Positions 10,447 to 19,424 are shown, counted from the stretch's first letter. The stretch is 56,621 nucleotides of DNA from Nitrospira sp. (GCA_002634385.1 NSJL01000023.1:1-56621); one strand, 5' to 3'. Program-made: numbers and translations. Notes: generated by a model not told the origin, from the letters alone.

Positions 10447-11886
10447 ATGAACATACGAACTACCGTCAAATCCATTCAGGACATCATGCGCCAGGACGTC
10501 GGCGTCGACGGTGACGCACAGCGTATCTCCCAGCTCTGCTGGATGTTCTTCCTCAAGATCATCGACGACCAGGACCAGGAGCTGGAGTTGCTGCAGGAGG
10601 GCTACCGCTCTCCTGTCCCGGAAAAGCTCCGGTGGCGCTCCTGGGCTGCCGATCCCGAAGGCATCACCGGTGACGAGCTGCTCACCTTCATCAACGACAC
10701 GCTTTTCCCCACGCTCAAGGAACTGCCCGGAGTCGCCAAAGACGGCCGCCGTCGTGTTGTGCGCGATGTTTTCGAAGATGCCTACAATTACATGAAGTCC
10801 GGTCAGCTTATGCGCCAGGTGATCAACAGGATCAATGCCGTCGATTTCAATAACCTTGCCGAACGCCAGCACTTCGGCGACATCTACGAGCAGATCCTCA
10901 ACGACCTCCAGAGCGCCGGCAACGCGGGCGAATACTATACCCCCCGCGCCGTCACCGCTTTCATGGTCGACCGCATCGACCCGAAGCCCGGCGAAACCCT
11001 CTTCGACCCGGCCTGCGGCACCGGCGGCTTTCTCACCTGCGCCATCCGCCACATGCGGGAGCGGTATGTGAAGAGGCCTAAAGATGAGCAAAAGATGCAG
11101 CGGAGCCTGCGTGCCACCGAGAAAAAGCAGCTGCCGCATATGCTCTGTGCCACCAATATGTTGCTCCACGGCATCGAAGACCCCTCCTTTATTCGCCACG
11201 ACAATACCCTTGCACGCTCCTATATCAGCTACACCCAATCAGACCGGGTGGATATTGTGCTGACCAATCCCCCCTTCGGCGGGCGCGAGGAGGACGGCAT
11301 TGAGACCAACTTCCCCAAGCACTTTCAGACCCGGGAGACCGCCGACCTCTTCCTTGCCCTTATCGTGCGTCTGCTCAAACCCGGAGGCCGCGCCGCCGTG
11401 GTTCTGCCCGACGGCACCCTGTTCGGTGAGGGTGTCAAGACCCGGCTGAAGGAGCACCTGCTGGAGGAGTGCACCCTTCACACCATTGTTCGGCTTCCCA
11501 ATAGCGTCTTTAAACCCTACGCCTCCATCGGGACTAACCTCCTCTTCTTCGAGAAGGGCGCACCCACACAGGAGATCTGGTATTACCAGCACAATGTCCC
11601 CGAGGGGCAGAAAGCCTACTCCATGACCAAGCCCATCCGCTTTGAGCACCTGAAGCCCTGTATCGAGTGGTGGGAGAAGCGCAAGGAAAGCGAAGTCGCC
11701 TGGAAGATCGGCATCGATGAAATCAAGGCACGCAACTATAACCTCGACTTCAAGAATCCCCATACCGTCGAGGAGGACCACGGCGACCCCGCCGAGCTGC
11801 TCGCCAAGCTGGAAGAGAGCGAGGCGGAAACGGCGAAACTGCGCGACCGGCTGAAAGCTATCCTGAGGGAGGCCCTGCTGCGATGA
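10447..11886 (+). CDS. hsdM: Type I restriction-modification methyltransferase (HsdM)
   Basis: The N6-adenine methyltransferase subunit (479 aa). The helical N-terminal HsdM_N domain (about residues 1-140) is followed by the SAM-binding motif I FDPACGTGGF (~187) and the catalytic NPPFGG motif (~275). The C-terminal helix (~450-479) is typical of contacts with HsdS. It sits 5 bp after hsdR and 41 bp before the DUF1016 gene, in a four-gene operon. It should methylate the sequence chosen by HsdS and protect host DNA. Confidence 0.96.
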   Translation: MNIRTTVKSIQDIMRQDVGVDGDAQRISQLCWMFFLKIIDDQDQELELLQEGYRSPVPEKLRWRSWAADPEGITGDELLTFINDTLFPTLKELPGVAKDGRRRVVRDVFEDAYNYMKSGQLMRQVINRINAVDFNNLAERQHFGDIYEQILNDLQSAGNAGEYYTPRAVTAFMVDRIDPKPGETLFDPACGTGGFLTCAIRHMRERYVKRPKDEQKMQRSLRATEKKQLPHMLCATNMLLHGIEDPSFIRHDNTLARSYISYTQSDRVDIVLTNPPFGGREEDGIETNFPKHFQTRETADLFLALIVRLLKPGGRAAVVLPDGTLFGEGVKTRLKEHLLEECTLHTIVRLPNSVFKPYASIGTNLLFFEKGAPTQEIWYYQHNVPEGQKAYSMTKPIRFEHLKPCIEWWEKRKESEVAWKIGIDEIKARNYNLDFKNPHTVEEDHGDPAELLAKLEESEAETAKLRDRLKAILREALLR

Positions 11887-11927
11887 TACAACACGCACCC
11901 CACGGGCACTGAAGGAGAGCAAAGGGA

Positions 11928-12830
11928 ATGAAAAAAAATAAGGAAACCCGACTGGAACGCGGCAGGAACCGAAAAGAAGTATCATTTCCTGCGGCCCCCT
12001 GCAAAACGGAACTGCCTACGCACTATCCAGCTTTACTACAGGAAATCAAGGAGAAGGTTCTTCAAACCCGCCTACGCACCGTTATGGCTGCCAATTCGGC
12101 TTTGATCCTTCTGTACTGGGAAATCGGACATTCCATTCTGCAACGGCAGGAACAGGCAGGCTGGGGAGCACGGGTAATTGACCGCCTGTCTCATGATCTC
12201 CGCGAAGTCTTTCCAGACATGAAGGGGTTTTCTCCTCGAAATCTTCTCTTTATGCGCGCCTTCGTGGAGGCCTGTCCCGACGCCAGAAAAGTGAAACAGC
12301 TTGTTTCACAATTACCTTGGGGCCATGTTATCCTTCTCCTGCAGCGGGTCAAGGAGCCTGACATTCGCGACTGGTACATCCGCCAGTCCATCAAATACGG
12401 GTGGAGCCGCAACATTCTGGCCATACAGATCAAAACCCGGCTGCATGAGCGACAAGGCAAGGCGGTAAACAACTTTGCCGTATCGCTGCCACCTGTCGAT
12501 TCGGACATGGCGGCACAGATTTTCAAGGATCCCTATATTTTCGATTTTCTCGGCACTGCTGACCCACGCCGGATGTATTTGAACGCTGTGGATGATCTGT
12601 TGCGCCATCCTGATGACAAACCGACAATTGGTCTCCTGCTGGTGAAACAGAAAAATCAGGTACTGGCCGAGTATGCTTTGCGGGGATATTCCAAACCCTT
12701 GGGAGTTGCCGAGTGGGAAAGCAAGATAACCCGTTCCCTGCCGGAAGAACTGAAATCCAACCTGCCCTCTATTGAGGAGATTGAGGCGGAGCTGCAAAAC
12801 GAATTGGGGGATACAGACGATGAATCCTGA
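11928..12830 (+). CDS. DUF1016/YhcG-family protein lacking its PD-(D/E)xK nuclease core
   Basis: A 300-aa protein. The N-terminal DUF1016_N helical domain is intact (LLYWEIGHSILQRQ, GFSPRNLLFMRAF, ILLLQRVKEPDIRDWYIR). Family members then have KDPYIFDFLGTADPRR followed by a ~70-80-aa nuclease core (FxGRQ, DFxIDLLFYH, IELK) and MYLNAVDDLLRHPDDKPTIGL. Here ADPRR (codons near 12559-12573) is joined directly to MYLNAVDDLL, so the catalytic strands are missing while the frame and C-terminal tail are kept. Standard members are about 350-370 aa. It overlaps hsdS by 11 bp, so the two are translationally coupled. YhcG-type genes are often carried in hsd operons; a structural or regulatory role is possible but unproven. 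Confidence 0.88.
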   Translation: MKKNKETRLERGRNRKEVSFPAAPCKTELPTHYPALLQEIKEKVLQTRLRTVMAANSALILLYWEIGHSILQRQEQAGWGARVIDRLSHDLREVFPDMKGFSPRNLLFMRAFVEACPDARKVKQLVSQLPWGHVILLLQRVKEPDIRDWYIRQSIKYGWSRNILAIQIKTRLHERQGKAVNNFAVSLPPVDSDMAAQIFKDPYIFDFLGTADPRRMYLNAVDDLLRHPDDKPTIGLLLVKQKNQVLAEYALRGYSKPLGVAEWESKITRSLPEELKSNLPSIEEIEAELQNELGDTDDES

Positions 12831-14541
12831 TCGGCTCCTCAAGCATTTCGAGCAGATCAGTGAGGCACCCGATGCCATCCCGCGCCTGCGGCGGTTTATT
12901 CTGGATTTGGCAGTGCGGGGGAAGCTGGTGGAGCAGAATCCGGAGGACGAGCCGGCTTCAGAGTTGCTGAAACGGATTGAAGTGGAGAGGATACAGCTTG
13001 TTGATACACGCGATTTGCGGAATCAAAAAGAGCAACCCTTTGATGAAGAGCAGTTCCCATTTACCATTCCTGCTTGTTGGAGGTGGTCGCGACTAGCTCA
13101 GATAGGTATCATTAACCCAAAAAATTATACAGAAGACTCTATTAAAGCCTCGTTTGTTCCAATGCCCATGATTTTTGCTGGATACGGGCAGCCGAATCAG
13201 CACGAGGTCAAGCTATGGGCGGAAATCAAAAAGGGGTTCACCCATTTTGCGGAAGGGGATGTCGGACTGGCGAAGATCACTCCCTGCTTCGAGAATGGGA
13301 AGTCTACGGTATTTCGAAACCTCACTGGCGGCATAGGCGCGGGAACGACAGAGCTTCATATTGTTCGACCGATTCTCGTTGCTGCTGATTACATCCTAAT
13401 CTTTTTGAAGTCTCCTTTTTTTATTAACACTGGCATTCCGAAGATGACGGGCACAGCGGGGCAGAAGCGTATTCCAAGGGATTACTTTGCCCTCTTTCCT
13501 TTTCCTCTTCCACCTCTCGCTGAACAACACCGAATAGTGGCGAAGGTAGATGAGCTGATGGCGCTGTGCGACGAACTGGAGGCGGCGCAGGCTAAGCGCG
13601 AAAGGCGGCGTGATCGGCTGGTGGCTGCAACTCTCCATAGTCTGAACAACGGCTATGCCAACACCGAACCAGGCAACCACCTCACCTTCGAAGAGAACGC
13701 CCGCTTTTATTTCAACCACTTTCCTCGCCTCATTACCCGCCCTGAACATATTCAACAGCTACGGCAGACCATTCTTAACCTCGCTCTCCGCGGGAAACTT
13801 GTTCATCAGGACCCGAATGATGAGCCTGCATCGGAACTGCTGAACCGAATTGAGAAAGAGAGGGCACGTATGGTAAAGAAGAACGAAATCAGAAAGCAGG
13901 AGCTATTACTTATTACAAATGATGGAGTTCCGGTTGACTTACCAAAAGGATGGGTTTGGTGCCGTCTTCAGGATATCTTTCTTGCTATTACTGATGGAGA
14001 TCACCAACCACCTCCAAAGGCAGAAGAGGGGATTCCATTCCTGGTGATCGGAAATATGCGCAATCGAACGATAGACTTTTCCAATTGCCGATACGTTCCA
14101 GAGACCTATTATACTGGACTGGATACAATTCGCAGACCCCAGAAGGGAGATATTCTTTTTACTTTGGTCGGCTCTTATGGAATACCTGTTCGGATCCCTG
14201 ATAGCCGCCCCTTCTGCGTACAGCGTCATATCGGCATACTTCGTCCCTCGAAGCAGGTCGACACTGGTTATATAACCAATGCGTTGCGTAGCCGCTTTGT
14301 TTTTGAGCAGGCGACTACTTGTGCTACTGGCATTGCACAGAAGACCGTTTCACTTACCGGCTTGCGCAAGATTTTAATTCCTTTTCCACCTCTTGCCGAA
14401 CAACACCGAATTGCAGCGAAGGTGGATGAACTGATGGCGCTGTGCGATGAACTTGAAGCTGGGCTTATCACCACTGCCTCCTCCTGTCGTCAACTCCTCG
14501 AAGCAACTCTTTATGGAGCCATTTCAGTTGGCAACTTGTAA
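12820..14541 (+). CDS. hsdS: Type I restriction-modification specificity subunit (HsdS)
   Basis: The DNA-recognition subunit (573 aa) has two target-recognition domains and two repeated conserved regions. Each half starts with a related helical repeat (RGKLVEQNPEDEPASELL and RGKLVHQDPNDEPASELL). Each ends with PPLAEQHRI(V/A)AKVDELMALCDELEA, the central and C-terminal spacer helices that set the distance between the two half-sites. The variable TRDs lie roughly at residues 75-230 and 370-525. The start at 12820 (MNPDRLL) overlaps the end of the DUF1016 gene. Both halves are intact, so it should be functional; its recognition sequence cannot be read from sequence alone. Confidence 0.95.
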   Translation: MNPDRLLKHFEQISEAPDAIPRLRRFILDLAVRGKLVEQNPEDEPASELLKRIEVERIQLVDTRDLRNQKEQPFDEEQFPFTIPACWRWSRLAQIGIINPKNYTEDSIKASFVPMPMIFAGYGQPNQHEVKLWAEIKKGFTHFAEGDVGLAKITPCFENGKSTVFRNLTGGIGAGTTELHIVRPILVAADYILIFLKSPFFINTGIPKMTGTAGQKRIPRDYFALFPFPLPPLAEQHRIVAKVDELMALCDELEAAQAKRERRRDRLVAATLHSLNNGYANTEPGNHLTFEENARFYFNHFPRLITRPEHIQQLRQTILNLALRGKLVHQDPNDEPASELLNRIEKERARMVKKNEIRKQELLLITNDGVPVDLPKGWVWCRLQDIFLAITDGDHQPPPKAEEGIPFLVIGNMRNRTIDFSNCRYVPETYYTGLDTIRRPQKGDILFTLVGSYGIPVRIPDSRPFCVQRHIGILRPSKQVDTGYITNALRSRFVFEQATTCATGIAQKTVSLTGLRKILIPFPPLAEQHRIAAKVDELMALCDELEAGLITTASSCRQLLEATLYGAISVGNL

Positions 14542-14955
14542 AGTTGAGTAGCGCGGAGCGCAACACATCATTTTCTGTAGTGCCATATTGAGTTCTGGCC
14601 CTGCTGCATCTATTATAAGAGCTGAAACTTGTATAATCTTTGAAAATGACGTCTTCCTCAAACACGAGTAAGTATCTTTTGAGGGACATCTGGATAATGG
14701 ATCGAAAAAAAGAGGACAAGGTTTATGCATCTATCTGGTGTCATTAGAGATACATCCCCTTTTTGATGGTTAAAGGGGATGTGTCTCTGTTTTCTCATTG
14801 TTCTCTTCAAAACTTTTGTGTAATTGTTTGGTGGGACAATACGCTGATAACCTCGCCAAGATTCTTGTCTTATAAACCAAATTAGATATGATTGCCTTGT
14901 GTATATCTCTGGGAAAGTTGACATTAATGCAACAGATTGACATTATTCTATGGAG
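14542..14955. other. AT-rich intergenic region after the hsd operon
   Basis: No convincing gene is seen; short minus-strand frames here lack homologous motifs and ribosome binding sites. It contains the terminator at 14746-14795 and the first two of three phased TTGACA boxes. The composition is clearly more AT-rich than the hsd genes and matches the following two genes, suggesting a transferred segment. Confidence 0.6.
14746..14795 (+). terminator. Rho-independent terminator, probably of the hsd operon
   Basis: A 17-bp stem (14746-14762 with 14772-14788) has one G:U pair and a 9-nt loop, followed by GTTTTCTC. It lies about 205 bp after the hsdS stop. Confidence 0.75.
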
Positions 14956-14984
14956 TTGACAAAAAAGATATTTTTTGCTATTGT
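14918..14984 (+). promoter_or_regulatory. Sigma-70 promoter with three TTGACA boxes in 19-bp phase
   Basis: TTGACA occurs at 14918-14923, 14937-14942 and 14956-14961, exactly 19 bp apart. The third, a 17-bp spacer and TATTGT at 14979-14984 form a good promoter with an expected start near 14991. The first two boxes are followed by TTA as well, so the repeated unit is TTGACATTA. These could be alternative -35 elements or operator half-sites for the XRE regulator encoded downstream. Confidence 0.6.
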
Positions 14985-15016
14985 ACTTACAATTAAATTT
15001 GTTCGGAGGATAAGGA

Positions 15017-15616
15017 ATGAATCATAGTCTGCGGCCCTGGGAAATTAATTCCTCATTAACTGGAGAGTGCCTTTGTACCGTTGCAAGAATTATCAAGGAT
15101 GTGAGGCATAGGACCCTCGAATTATACGATCCAGAAGAGGGAGACGGCGTTTGGAGCCTTGGGTGCCGCATATATGAAAGGACTATCAACTCTATTGAAC
15201 GCGAGGCAAAAAAGCTCGTATGGCTTGAAATTATAAGGAACGGATTATATTTTGTAATGCTAATTAACGGAGTTCCGGTTCGATTTTACCATGGTGAGGT
15301 GGATAATCCCAATATGCGATCTCTCCGCCGGCTATATCCAGAGCTTGAGGTTCAGCAAATGGAGTTTCCTTTCGCTCCTTCTGAATGGTTTTGGCGCTTA
15401 GTCGTAGAAACTGAAAATGATGGCAGAGTACTTCGTATCATCATTGCTCAATTCAAGGAGTGCGGTAACTCTCAAAATTCGTGGGAAATACCAGTTACTG
15501 AACCTATCACATTAATGACTTCTGTTGTTGAGACTCGCCGTGAAGGTGTAGAACTTGAGAGACCTACAGTTGGATCAAGAAAAGAGAAAGTTGCAGAAGG
15601 AGGTGGCAATGTCTAA
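15017..15616 (+). CDS. Hypothetical protein coupled to an XRE/ImmA gene
   Basis: A 199-aa protein that I do not recognise. It looks soluble, with alternating strands and helices and no signal peptide or membrane segment. There is an aromatic-rich stretch (VWSLGCRIYERTINSIE, and APSEWFWRLVVETE) and a charged, probably disordered C-terminal tail (residues ~175-199). GGAGGA lies 7 bp before the ATG. It overlaps the XRE/ImmA gene by 8 bp, so the two are very likely cotranslated and functionally linked. By analogy with other ImmA-type pairs it might be a partner or substrate of the protease; this is inference. Base composition is AT-rich, unlike the housekeeping genes. Confidence 0.7.
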   Translation: MNHSLRPWEINSSLTGECLCTVARIIKDVRHRTLELYDPEEGDGVWSLGCRIYERTINSIEREAKKLVWLEIIRNGLYFVMLINGVPVRFYHGEVDNPNMRSLRRLYPELEVQQMEFPFAPSEWFWRLVVETENDGRVLRIIIAQFKECGNSQNSWEIPVTEPITLMTSVVETRREGVELERPTVGSRKEKVAEGGGNV

Positions 15617-16742
15617 GCTCGATGAAGCTATCTTTCAGGGCTCGCGACTCCGGCTTGCACGAACATTTCATGGATTAACGCTTGCGGAACTTGGAGAACA
15701 AGTTTCCGCGAGTCGTCAATATATGCAGAGACTAGAGGGGGACCCCGGGACATACCCTAGTAAAGATATGTTATACGCTTTAGCTGAAATACTTTATGTG
15801 GAGCCCTCATTTTTCTTTGAACCGCTAGTTGGTGAGGTGAGTGAGGAAGAGTGTCACTTCAGAAAATTAAAAACGACACCTCAAAATATACGTAGCCGGG
15901 CTCTTTCATATGGAACCATTTTTAATCAAATTATTTTGTACTTAGAACAAGCACTTGAGCTACCAGCTATCAATATTCCTAAAATTAAAGTGGAAACGCG
16001 AGAAGATGTAGAGCGCGCTGCTGAAAATTGTAGAAAACATTGGAAACTTTATCTTGATGCACCAATCAATAACATGACTCGCACATTAGAGCATGCTGGT
16101 TGTATTGTAACGACCTTTAATGGGGTATCTGAAAAAATTGATGCATTCTCTTACTTTAGAACACGTCCTATTGTTGTTAGAAACACAGCAAAGTCTAGTA
16201 CCTCACGATTCAGATTTGATCTTGCTCATGAACTTGGCCATTTAGTAATGCATAATGATGTAGAAGTCGGTGATCCCGCCTTAGAGGAGCAAGCTAACCA
16301 TTTTGCAAGTGCTTTTCTACTACCACGTGTTGCATTTATTCAAGAATTTCCAAAGTCGAACAGAGTTAGTTGGAGTGATTTTTTACAGATTAAAAAAAGA
16401 TGGGGTGTTAGTGTACAAGCAATAATACGACGTGCCTACGATCTTGGACTAATCAATGCAGTCCAATATCGGAACGCAAATGTATACATCAGTAGGAATA
16501 ATAAAAGAAGAGATGAGGGGCCAGAGACGGAGCCAAAACAAGAACCTATGGAGATTATTCCAGTGGCTTTTGAGCAATTAGGAAATACATATGGGATAAC
16601 AGCAGCCAATGTTGCAACAAAGCTAGGCTTAAAATGCCTTATTCTTGAGAGATTCGGGATCTTTTACGACAATTCTCAACCAGCCAATACAAGAGAAAAT
16701 ATCATTTACCTTGAAGAGCATCGTATTATCCGTAAAAGATGA
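15609..16742 (+). CDS. XRE-family HTH regulator fused to ImmA/IrrE metallopeptidase
   Basis: A 377-aa protein with two recognisable parts. An N-terminal helix-turn-helix (residues ~10-65, with RLRLARTFHGLTLAELGEQV and SASRQYMQRLE) should bind DNA. An ImmA/IrrE zinc peptidase domain carries FDLAHELGHLVMH (the HEXXH motif) near residue 215 and the downstream EEQANHFASAFLLP helix that supplies the third ligand. Proteins of this type cleave or sense a partner repressor in mobile-element and stress circuits. The C-terminal ~90 aa are unassigned. GAAGGAGGTGGCA lies just before ATG 15609. It is downstream of the type I R-M operon and overlaps the unknown gene upstream. Confidence 0.9.
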   Translation: MSKLDEAIFQGSRLRLARTFHGLTLAELGEQVSASRQYMQRLEGDPGTYPSKDMLYALAEILYVEPSFFFEPLVGEVSEEECHFRKLKTTPQNIRSRALSYGTIFNQIILYLEQALELPAINIPKIKVETREDVERAAENCRKHWKLYLDAPINNMTRTLEHAGCIVTTFNGVSEKIDAFSYFRTRPIVVRNTAKSSTSRFRFDLAHELGHLVMHNDVEVGDPALEEQANHFASAFLLPRVAFIQEFPKSNRVSWSDFLQIKKRWGVSVQAIIRRAYDLGLINAVQYRNANVYISRNNKRRDEGPETEPKQEPMEIIPVAFEQLGNTYGITAANVATKLGLKCLILERFGIFYDNSQPANTRENIIYLEEHRIIRKR

Positions 16743-16985
16743 GCTAATGAGAAATAAATGAGACAGGTACATTTTCTCATGCACACAGCAGCCACGCTAT
16801 AAGACTATGCAACAGCATAGTAAACGGCAAGCAGCTGATTTTGAGGAGGATTTGAGGCTGCTCTGTTAAAATGGATATTGGCAAGAGATGGATTTCACGG
16901 TAGAATGTTATGAGATCGCGGCGGGGCTCCGAATCGTAAGTAGCTGAAAAGATAATATCTTTCTGCATGCAAAGGAGGCCTGCCC

Positions 16986-17461
16986 ATGAGAAAAGTGCTT
17001 ATGGCAATTGCAACGATGATACTGCTGTGTTCGCCGGCGCTCCACGCCCATGCAGCGGATAGAGAGCTGCAGAGTCTTATCAGTACCCTCGATATGCAGG
17101 CCCATGCAGACCCCGGCGGTTTCACGGCACGCCTGAGCATACGCTCGGATATCCCGAGACCCGCGTCGCTGCTATAATCCGGGTGGTGGACAGACCTGCC
17201 GATGCCTACCTTTGCCTGCGTCTGGCAGAGCTCGCTGACCGGCCCGTGGAGCTCGTCATCAGAGAGTACAAGGCCAACAAGGGAAGGGGCTGGGGTGTCA
17301 TCGCCAAGAGGCTGGGTATCAAGCCCGGTTCCAGGGAATTCCACGCCCTCAAGGAGAACACCCTCGACAGAGGCCTGGACGACCATGGAAAAGGAAAGAG
17401 CAAGAAAAAGGATGATGACGGCGGCAAAGGGAAAGGAAAGGGGAAAGGGTATGACAAGTAG
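16986..17461 (+). pseudogene. Frameshifted small secreted protein
   Basis: The first 52 or so codons encode a signal peptide (MRKVLMAIATMILLCSPALHAHA) and the start of a mature protein, then run to a stop at 17177. The +1-shifted frame carries the continuation: GYPETRVAAIIRVV, DRPADAYLCLRLAELADRPVEL, GWGVIAKRLGIKPGSREFHALK, and a Gly/Lys/Asp-rich tail. Restoring one base near 17143-17146 (CGCTCGG to CGCTTCGG) gives one continuous reading of about 158 codons. So this is a single-base deletion or a sequencing error. AAAGGAGG precedes the start. The function is unknown; the family resembles small exported proteins of deltaproteobacteria and Nitrospirota. Confidence 0.75.
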
Positions 17462-17520
17462 CCTGGGGCAGGGTAGAGGCTCCCGGGGTCAGGGCTTGCA
17501 CTATCACATTATCGAATAAG

Positions 17521-17973
17521 CTATTCAGGGTGGGCTGTCTGGAACAGGCTGGTCTGGGGTGGGGCGGACTGCTGGAGCTTCCCGCTGCTTTTCGTACCCT
17601 TCTCCCGCACCCCTGTTTGCGGCGTCCTCTCCCCCTCAAGGACGACCACCACTCCCTCCCGCTCCCCCAGTTTGCGCAGGAAGTTGGCCAGCAGGTACCG
17701 GTGGCACTGCTCGCCCGCCCTGCAGTAGCAGAGGAGTGTCACGATCCCCCGGTGGAGCAGCTCATGCCAGAGACCCGGGTCTTTCCGGTAGCTCTGCAGC
17801 ATCAACTGCCGATATCGCTGTGTATAGATGTCCCAATCGATCTTCCCGGATTTCCACGCCCGCACAAGGTCCCAGGTGGGCGCAAAGGCGGGATTGCCGC
17901 TTTTGACGGTTACATCGAAAGCGTCAGGGCCTCTGTATTTGCCTATTTGCGCGGTAAAGAGATGCAGTTCCAT
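17521..17973 (-). CDS. DUF488-family protein
   Basis: A 150-aa protein with the DUF488 pattern: LFTAQIGKYRGPDAFDVTVKSG at the N-terminus, FAPTWDLVRAWKSGKIDWDIYTQRY, and the cysteine-containing LLCYCRAGEQCHRYLLANFL. Family function is unsettled. The start at 17973 leaves a 10-bp gap to the DUF1638 gene upstream. The longer upstream frame would overlap that gene and is not used. The last ~35 residues are basic and low-complexity. Confidence 0.82.
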   Translation of the reverse strand: MELHLFTAQIGKYRGPDAFDVTVKSGNPAFAPTWDLVRAWKSGKIDWDIYTQRYRQLMLQSYRKDPGLWHELLHRGIVTLLCYCRAGEQCHRYLLANFLRKLGEREGVVVVLEGERTPQTGVREKGTKSSGKLQQSAPPQTSLFQTAHPE

Positions 17974-17983
17974 ATGCCCGGTG

Positions 17984-18772
17984 CTATTCTTTCTCCGCTT
18001 CTGCGGAGAGGAGATGCTGTTTAGCCTCCCGCCAGGTCGCTTCGAGGATGTCGAGGCTGCCCTGCACCGCTTCGGTGCGCAGGCCGTACGAGCTGTTGAA
18101 CTCCCCGATCTGCTTCCGCATCTCCCCTTCGTCGAGCACCGGAGAGAGGACAAGCAGAGACCGTTTGTATTCGGCGAAGAGGAGCTTTGCGGTCGCGGCA
18201 TCGCAGCTGCTGCCTCCCCCCGTGAACATCGTCCTCCAATGGCGCGTCCAGCCCGCGGTCATGAAGAAGGTGCCCGGCTCCCTGCATTGCTCGGCGTAGT
18301 AGTTCTCCCGCCCGCCGATGATGAGCCCCACGCAGTCGTCAACGGGATGATCCTCGTCCATGGGAATGAAAACAGGCACGCCGCACCCGGAGAGGAGCGC
18401 TGCGGGGTCCTGGAGGGCGTTGCCGCACAAACCATACCCGAGGACAATGACATCCACATGGCGGCCCAGGTCGCCCGCCGCCTGCACGATCCCCTCCTGA
18501 AGAGACCGCTTCCTGCTGTGGAGCCCCAACTGGAGCACGCGCACGATGACATCAATGCGGGGCTCTCCGGCTGCAGGCGTATCCTCTGAAGCGCGGGAAG
18601 GCGGCAGCCCGGGAACGATCTGCACCGCGCCTCCCTCCGACCGGATCGACTCGATGAGACCGGAGGCATGCTCTTCCCCCACCACCGTGATGCGTGCCAC
18701 ATCAGGATCCCGGGTGAGCAGATGCGCCCATTCGAGCTCGAGGATCCGGCAGGTCAGTACCCCGATTCTCAT
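17984..18772 (-). CDS. DUF1638-domain protein
   Basis: A 262-aa protein with DUF1638 hallmarks: VLTCRILELEWAHLL at the N-terminus, VDVIVLGYGLCGNALQ, FIPMDEDHPVDDCVGLIIGG with a conserved Asp/His/Cys cluster, and PGTFFMTAGWTRHW. Members are found mainly in anaerobes, often near corrinoid or one-carbon genes; the activity is not established. It sits between the flavodoxin (26 bp upstream) and DUF488 (10 bp downstream), consistent with one operon. Confidence 0.88.
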   Translation of the reverse strand: MRIGVLTCRILELEWAHLLTRDPDVARITVVGEEHASGLIESIRSEGGAVQIVPGLPPSRASEDTPAAGEPRIDVIVRVLQLGLHSRKRSLQEGIVQAAGDLGRHVDVIVLGYGLCGNALQDPAALLSGCGVPVFIPMDEDHPVDDCVGLIIGGRENYYAEQCREPGTFFMTAGWTRHWRTMFTGGGSSCDAATAKLLFAEYKRSLLVLSPVLDEGEMRKQIGEFNSSYGLRTEAVQGSLDILEATWREAKQHLLSAEAEKE

Positions 18773-18798
18773 TCTATTCGCTGCGCCCGACCGGGGAA

Positions 18799-19299
18799 TT
18801 ACGGTTTCGTAAGCTTTATTTTGCCGTCGATCACCTTGCAGAGCTCCGCCACCCGGACCCCCAGCTTATGCCCGTAGTCCTTCGCCTCGTCCGTGGGAGA
18901 GCCGACGCAGGCGACGCCGTAGTGTCCCGAGGCGTTCATGGGATCGCCGACAACGATCATGCCGTAGATCATCATGCACTGAAGGATGGAGAAGATGGTG
19001 GTCTCTTTGCCCCCGCTGTTGTGGCCGCCGGTGGCGAAGGCCGCCCCTACCTTGTTCTCCATCTGCCGCCGCGTGCTGATGAACTCGTCAAACACTCTCT
19101 TGAGGTCCGCAGCCATGACCCCGAAGTAGACGGGAGAGCCTGCGATGACCCCCGCGGAATTGAGGAAGTCCTCTTTGGTCACTTCCTGCGTCGATTTCAG
19201 CACCGCATGCACCCCTGCTGCCTCAACTCCCTGCGCGATCACTTCGGCGAGCTTCCGGGTCGATCCACCCTTCGAATAATACAGCACCAGAACTTGCAT
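18799..19299 (-). CDS. Flavodoxin/NAD(P)H:quinone-oxidoreductase-like protein
   Basis: A 166-aa flavodoxin-fold protein likely to bind FMN. The phosphate-binding loop is VLYYSKGGSTRKLAEVIAQG at the N-terminus. AGSPVYFGVMAADLKRVFDEF and FATGGHNSGGKETTIFSI are the WrbA/FMN-reductase-type loops that surround the flavin. The length suits a single-domain flavoprotein. It is probably cotranscribed with DUF1638 and DUF488. The electron partner is unknown. Confidence 0.9.
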   Translation of the reverse strand: MQVLVLYYSKGGSTRKLAEVIAQGVEAAGVHAVLKSTQEVTKEDFLNSAGVIAGSPVYFGVMAADLKRVFDEFISTRRQMENKVGAAFATGGHNSGGKETTIFSILQCMMIYGMIVVGDPMNASGHYGVACVGSPTDEAKDYGHKLGVRVAELCKVIDGKIKLTKP

Positions 19300-19424
19300 G
19301 ATTACCCTCCCTTGTTCTTTATCGTACTTGTACTATATCACAGAAAAGTGCGGGGGAGAAGAGAGAAAGAGACCGGATCTCTCCGGGAAGAGGAGCCTTC
19401 CTGGGCGTGCCGCGGCGCAGGTCC

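Noticed and set aside
14658..14924. An 88-codon minus-strand ORF between hsdS and the unknown gene
   Set aside because: No ribosome binding site or family features, and it spans the terminator hairpin.
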